Shown here piece after piece: positions 62,850-64,000 of a stretch of DNA of 64,000 nucleotides (the first letter of the stretch is position 1; every line of letters begins with the position of its first letter). Origin of the DNA: Vulcaniibacterium tengchongense. Lineage in GTDB: Bacteria; Pseudomonadota; Gammaproteobacteria; Xanthomonadales; Xanthomonadaceae. The position numbers were made by a program, and so were the translations under genes. Below the pieces are notes generated by a model, which ran no database searches, had not been told where the DNA came from, and worked only from the letters and a program-made list of their open reading frames with translations. Location: assembly GCF_003814555.1 (NCBI RefSeq), contig NZ_RKQN01000001.1, positions 1 to 64,000 of the forward strand, in the 5' to 3' direction.

Positions 62850-63656
62850 TCATCCGATCAACCCGTCGACCGGCGAGGACGCGCTGGCGTAGCGCTTGCG
62901 CGGGATGCGGCCGGCGCGGAACGCGGCGCGGCCGGCCTCGACCGCCAGCCTCATCGCGTGCGCCATCCGCACCGGATCGCGCGCGCCGGCGATCGCGGTG
63001 TTCATCAGCACGCCGTCGCAGCCCAGCTCCATCGCGATCGCCGCGTCGGAGGCGGTGCCGACGCCGGCGTCGACGATGATCGGCACCTTGGCGTTCTCGA
63101 CGATCTCCAGCAGGTTGTACTTGTTCTGCACGCCCAGGCCCGAGCCGATGGGCGCCGCCAGCGGCATCACCGCGACGCAGCCGATCTGCTCCAGGCGCTT
63201 GGCCAGGATCGGGTCGTCGGAGGTGTAGACCATGACCTCGAAGCCGTCCTTGACCAGCCGCTCGGCGGCGTCCAGCGTCTGCACCACGTCGGGGTACAGG
63301 GTCTTCTGGTCGCCCAGCACCTCCAGCTTGACCAGGTTGTGGCCGTCGAGCAGCTCGCGCGCGAGGCGGCAGGTGCGCAGCGCGTCCTCGGCGGTGTAGC
63401 AGCCGGCGGTGTTGGGCAGGATGGTGTAGCGGTCCGGCGGCAGCACGTCGAGCAGGTTCGGCTCGCCCGGGTTCTGGCCGATGTTGCTGCGGCGGATCGC
63501 GACGGTGACGATCTGCGCGCCGGCGGCCTCGGTGGCCAGGCGGGTCTGCTCGAGGTCGGCGAACTTGCCGGTGCCGGTCAGCAGGCGGGAGGAGTAGGGC
63601 TTGCCGGCGATGACGAGCGCGTCGTCGGCCGGCGCGAGAGCGGTCAGGGACGTCAT
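62850..63656 (-). CDS. thiG: Thiazole synthase ThiG
   Basis: Builds the thiazole ring of thiamine from deoxyxylulose phosphate, ThiS-thiocarboxylate and an imine. It has 268 residues in a TIM barrel. The Schiff-base lysine is K110 in LVKLEVLGD. The barrel phosphate site is [20 protein letters not shown]. The start [20 protein letters not shown] is normal for this group. thiS lies 69 bases upstream in the same direction. Confidence 0.96.
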   Translation of the reverse strand: MTSLTALAPADDALVIAGKPYSSRLLTGTGKFADLEQTRLATEAAGAQIVTVAIRRSNIGQNPGEPNLLDVLPPDRYTILPNTAGCYTAEDALRTCRLARELLDGHNLVKLEVLGDQKTLYPDVVQTLDAAERLVKDGFEVMVYTSDDPILAKRLEQIGCVAVMPLAAPIGSGLGVQNKYNLLEIVENAKVPIIVDAGVGTASDAAIAMELGCDGVLMNTAIAGARDPVRMAHAMRLAVEAGRAAFRAGRIPRKRYASASSPVDGLIG

Positions 63657-63725
63657 CGCTACATGGTACCAGCGCGCCGGCCGGAACCGCGGCGAACGCG
63701 CCTTTTTTCGCCCGCGTCGCGTCGC

Positions 63726-63926
63726 TCAGCCGCCGCCGAGCGCGTGCACGATCTCGATCCGGTCGCCGGCGGCGAGCACGTGCTCGCCGTGGCGGCTGCG
63801 CGGCACGATCGCGCCGTTCACCTCGACCGCCACGCGGCGCTCGCCCAGGCCTTCCAGCTGCAGCAGCTGCAGCACGGTGATGTCCGCCGCGACCGCGCGC
63901 GGCTCGCCGTTGAGTACGATGTCCAT
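63726..63926 (-). CDS. thiS: Sulfur carrier protein ThiS
   Basis: Ubiquitin-like sulfur carrier of 66 residues. The start MDIVLNGEPRAVAADITVLQ and the C-terminal GG needed for thiocarboxylate formation (IEIVHALGGG) are present. It pairs with ThiG. No thiamine riboswitch was recognised in the 74 bases between its start and the window edge. Confidence 0.95.
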   Translation of the reverse strand: MDIVLNGEPRAVAADITVLQLLQLEGLGERRVAVEVNGAIVPRSRHGEHVLAAGDRIEIVHALGGG

Positions 63927-64000
63927 GCGCGCATTGTCGCGCGCGCGCCGCGGCGCGGCCAGCGCGCTTTGCCGCAGTGCGGCTTGAGCGGGCGCGGCGG

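Noticed and set aside
63927-64000. Thiamine riboswitch upstream of thiS
   Set aside because: No CTGAGA or ACCTGA-type conserved segments are visible in the 74 bases available.

Overview
The window is one continuous stretch of a very GC-rich (about 70% or more by eye) gammaproteobacterial chromosome. It is almost entirely a flagellar and chemotaxis island, followed by about 10 kb of housekeeping genes. The gene order (fleQ-vemR-rpoN, fliC-fliD-fliS-fliT-like-PilZ, flhAB-flhF-fleN-fliA-cheYZA-motCD-parA-parP) and a RavR-like GGDEF-EAL-REC protein next to flgAMN point to the Xanthomonadaceae, probably the Lysobacter/Luteimonas side. No species is claimed. No transposase, phage gene, CRISPR array, rRNA or tRNA was seen.

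Most genes lie on the minus strand, so transcription runs right to left. From the left: a partial chemoreceptor (1-1787); a chemosensory operon STAS-cheY-cheA-cheW with its own sigma28 promoter and a strong terminator (1922-5357); parP, parA, motD and motC (5518-8798), with a sigma28 promoter inside the end of cheA; cheA, cheZ, cheY, fliA, fleN, flhF, flhA and flhB (8929-18590); fliR-Q-P-O-N-M-L (18722-23194) behind a sigma54 promoter; fliK-J-I-H-G-F-E (23742-30591) behind a sigma54 promoter; the regulators fleQ, vemR, rpoN and a NarL-type response regulator (30936-34984); a PilZ-like protein, fliT-like, fliS, fliD and fliC (35266-39094); flgL-K-J-I-H-G-F-E-D-C-B (39289-50038) behind a sigma54 promoter; and cheV (50168-51091). 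Divergently, on the plus strand, come flgA, flgM, flgN and a histidine kinase (51302-53871). These face a degenerate GGDEF-EAL-REC regulator (54017-55750). The right end holds an M28 peptidase, mscL, a fumarylacetoacetate hydrolase family protein, a small membrane protein, a Rieske protein, a heme-binding-type protein, an SLC13-type transporter, trmB, thiG and thiS.

The promoters read from the sequence give a layered regulatory plan. FleQ with RpoN should drive fliE, fliL, flgB and flgA (GG-N10-GC sites). FliA, held in check by FlgM, should drive fliC, flgM, cheV, the motC group and the STAS-cheA operon (T(A/C)AAG...-N11-(G/A)CCG... sites). VemR, the NarL-type regulator, the PilZ-like protein and the histidine kinase/RavR-like pair would link motility to other signals. 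No cheB, cheR, cheD, motA or motB lies in the window; they probably lie elsewhere, perhaps beyond the left edge after the chemoreceptor.

No clearly new multi-gene system was found. The best leads are the RavR-like protein that has lost catalytic residues in both its GGDEF and EAL domains, a sigma28 promoter that would make cheV mRNA leaderless, a sigma28 promoter embedded in the 3' end of cheA, and several families of intergenic repeats, one of which supplies the fliH stop codon.
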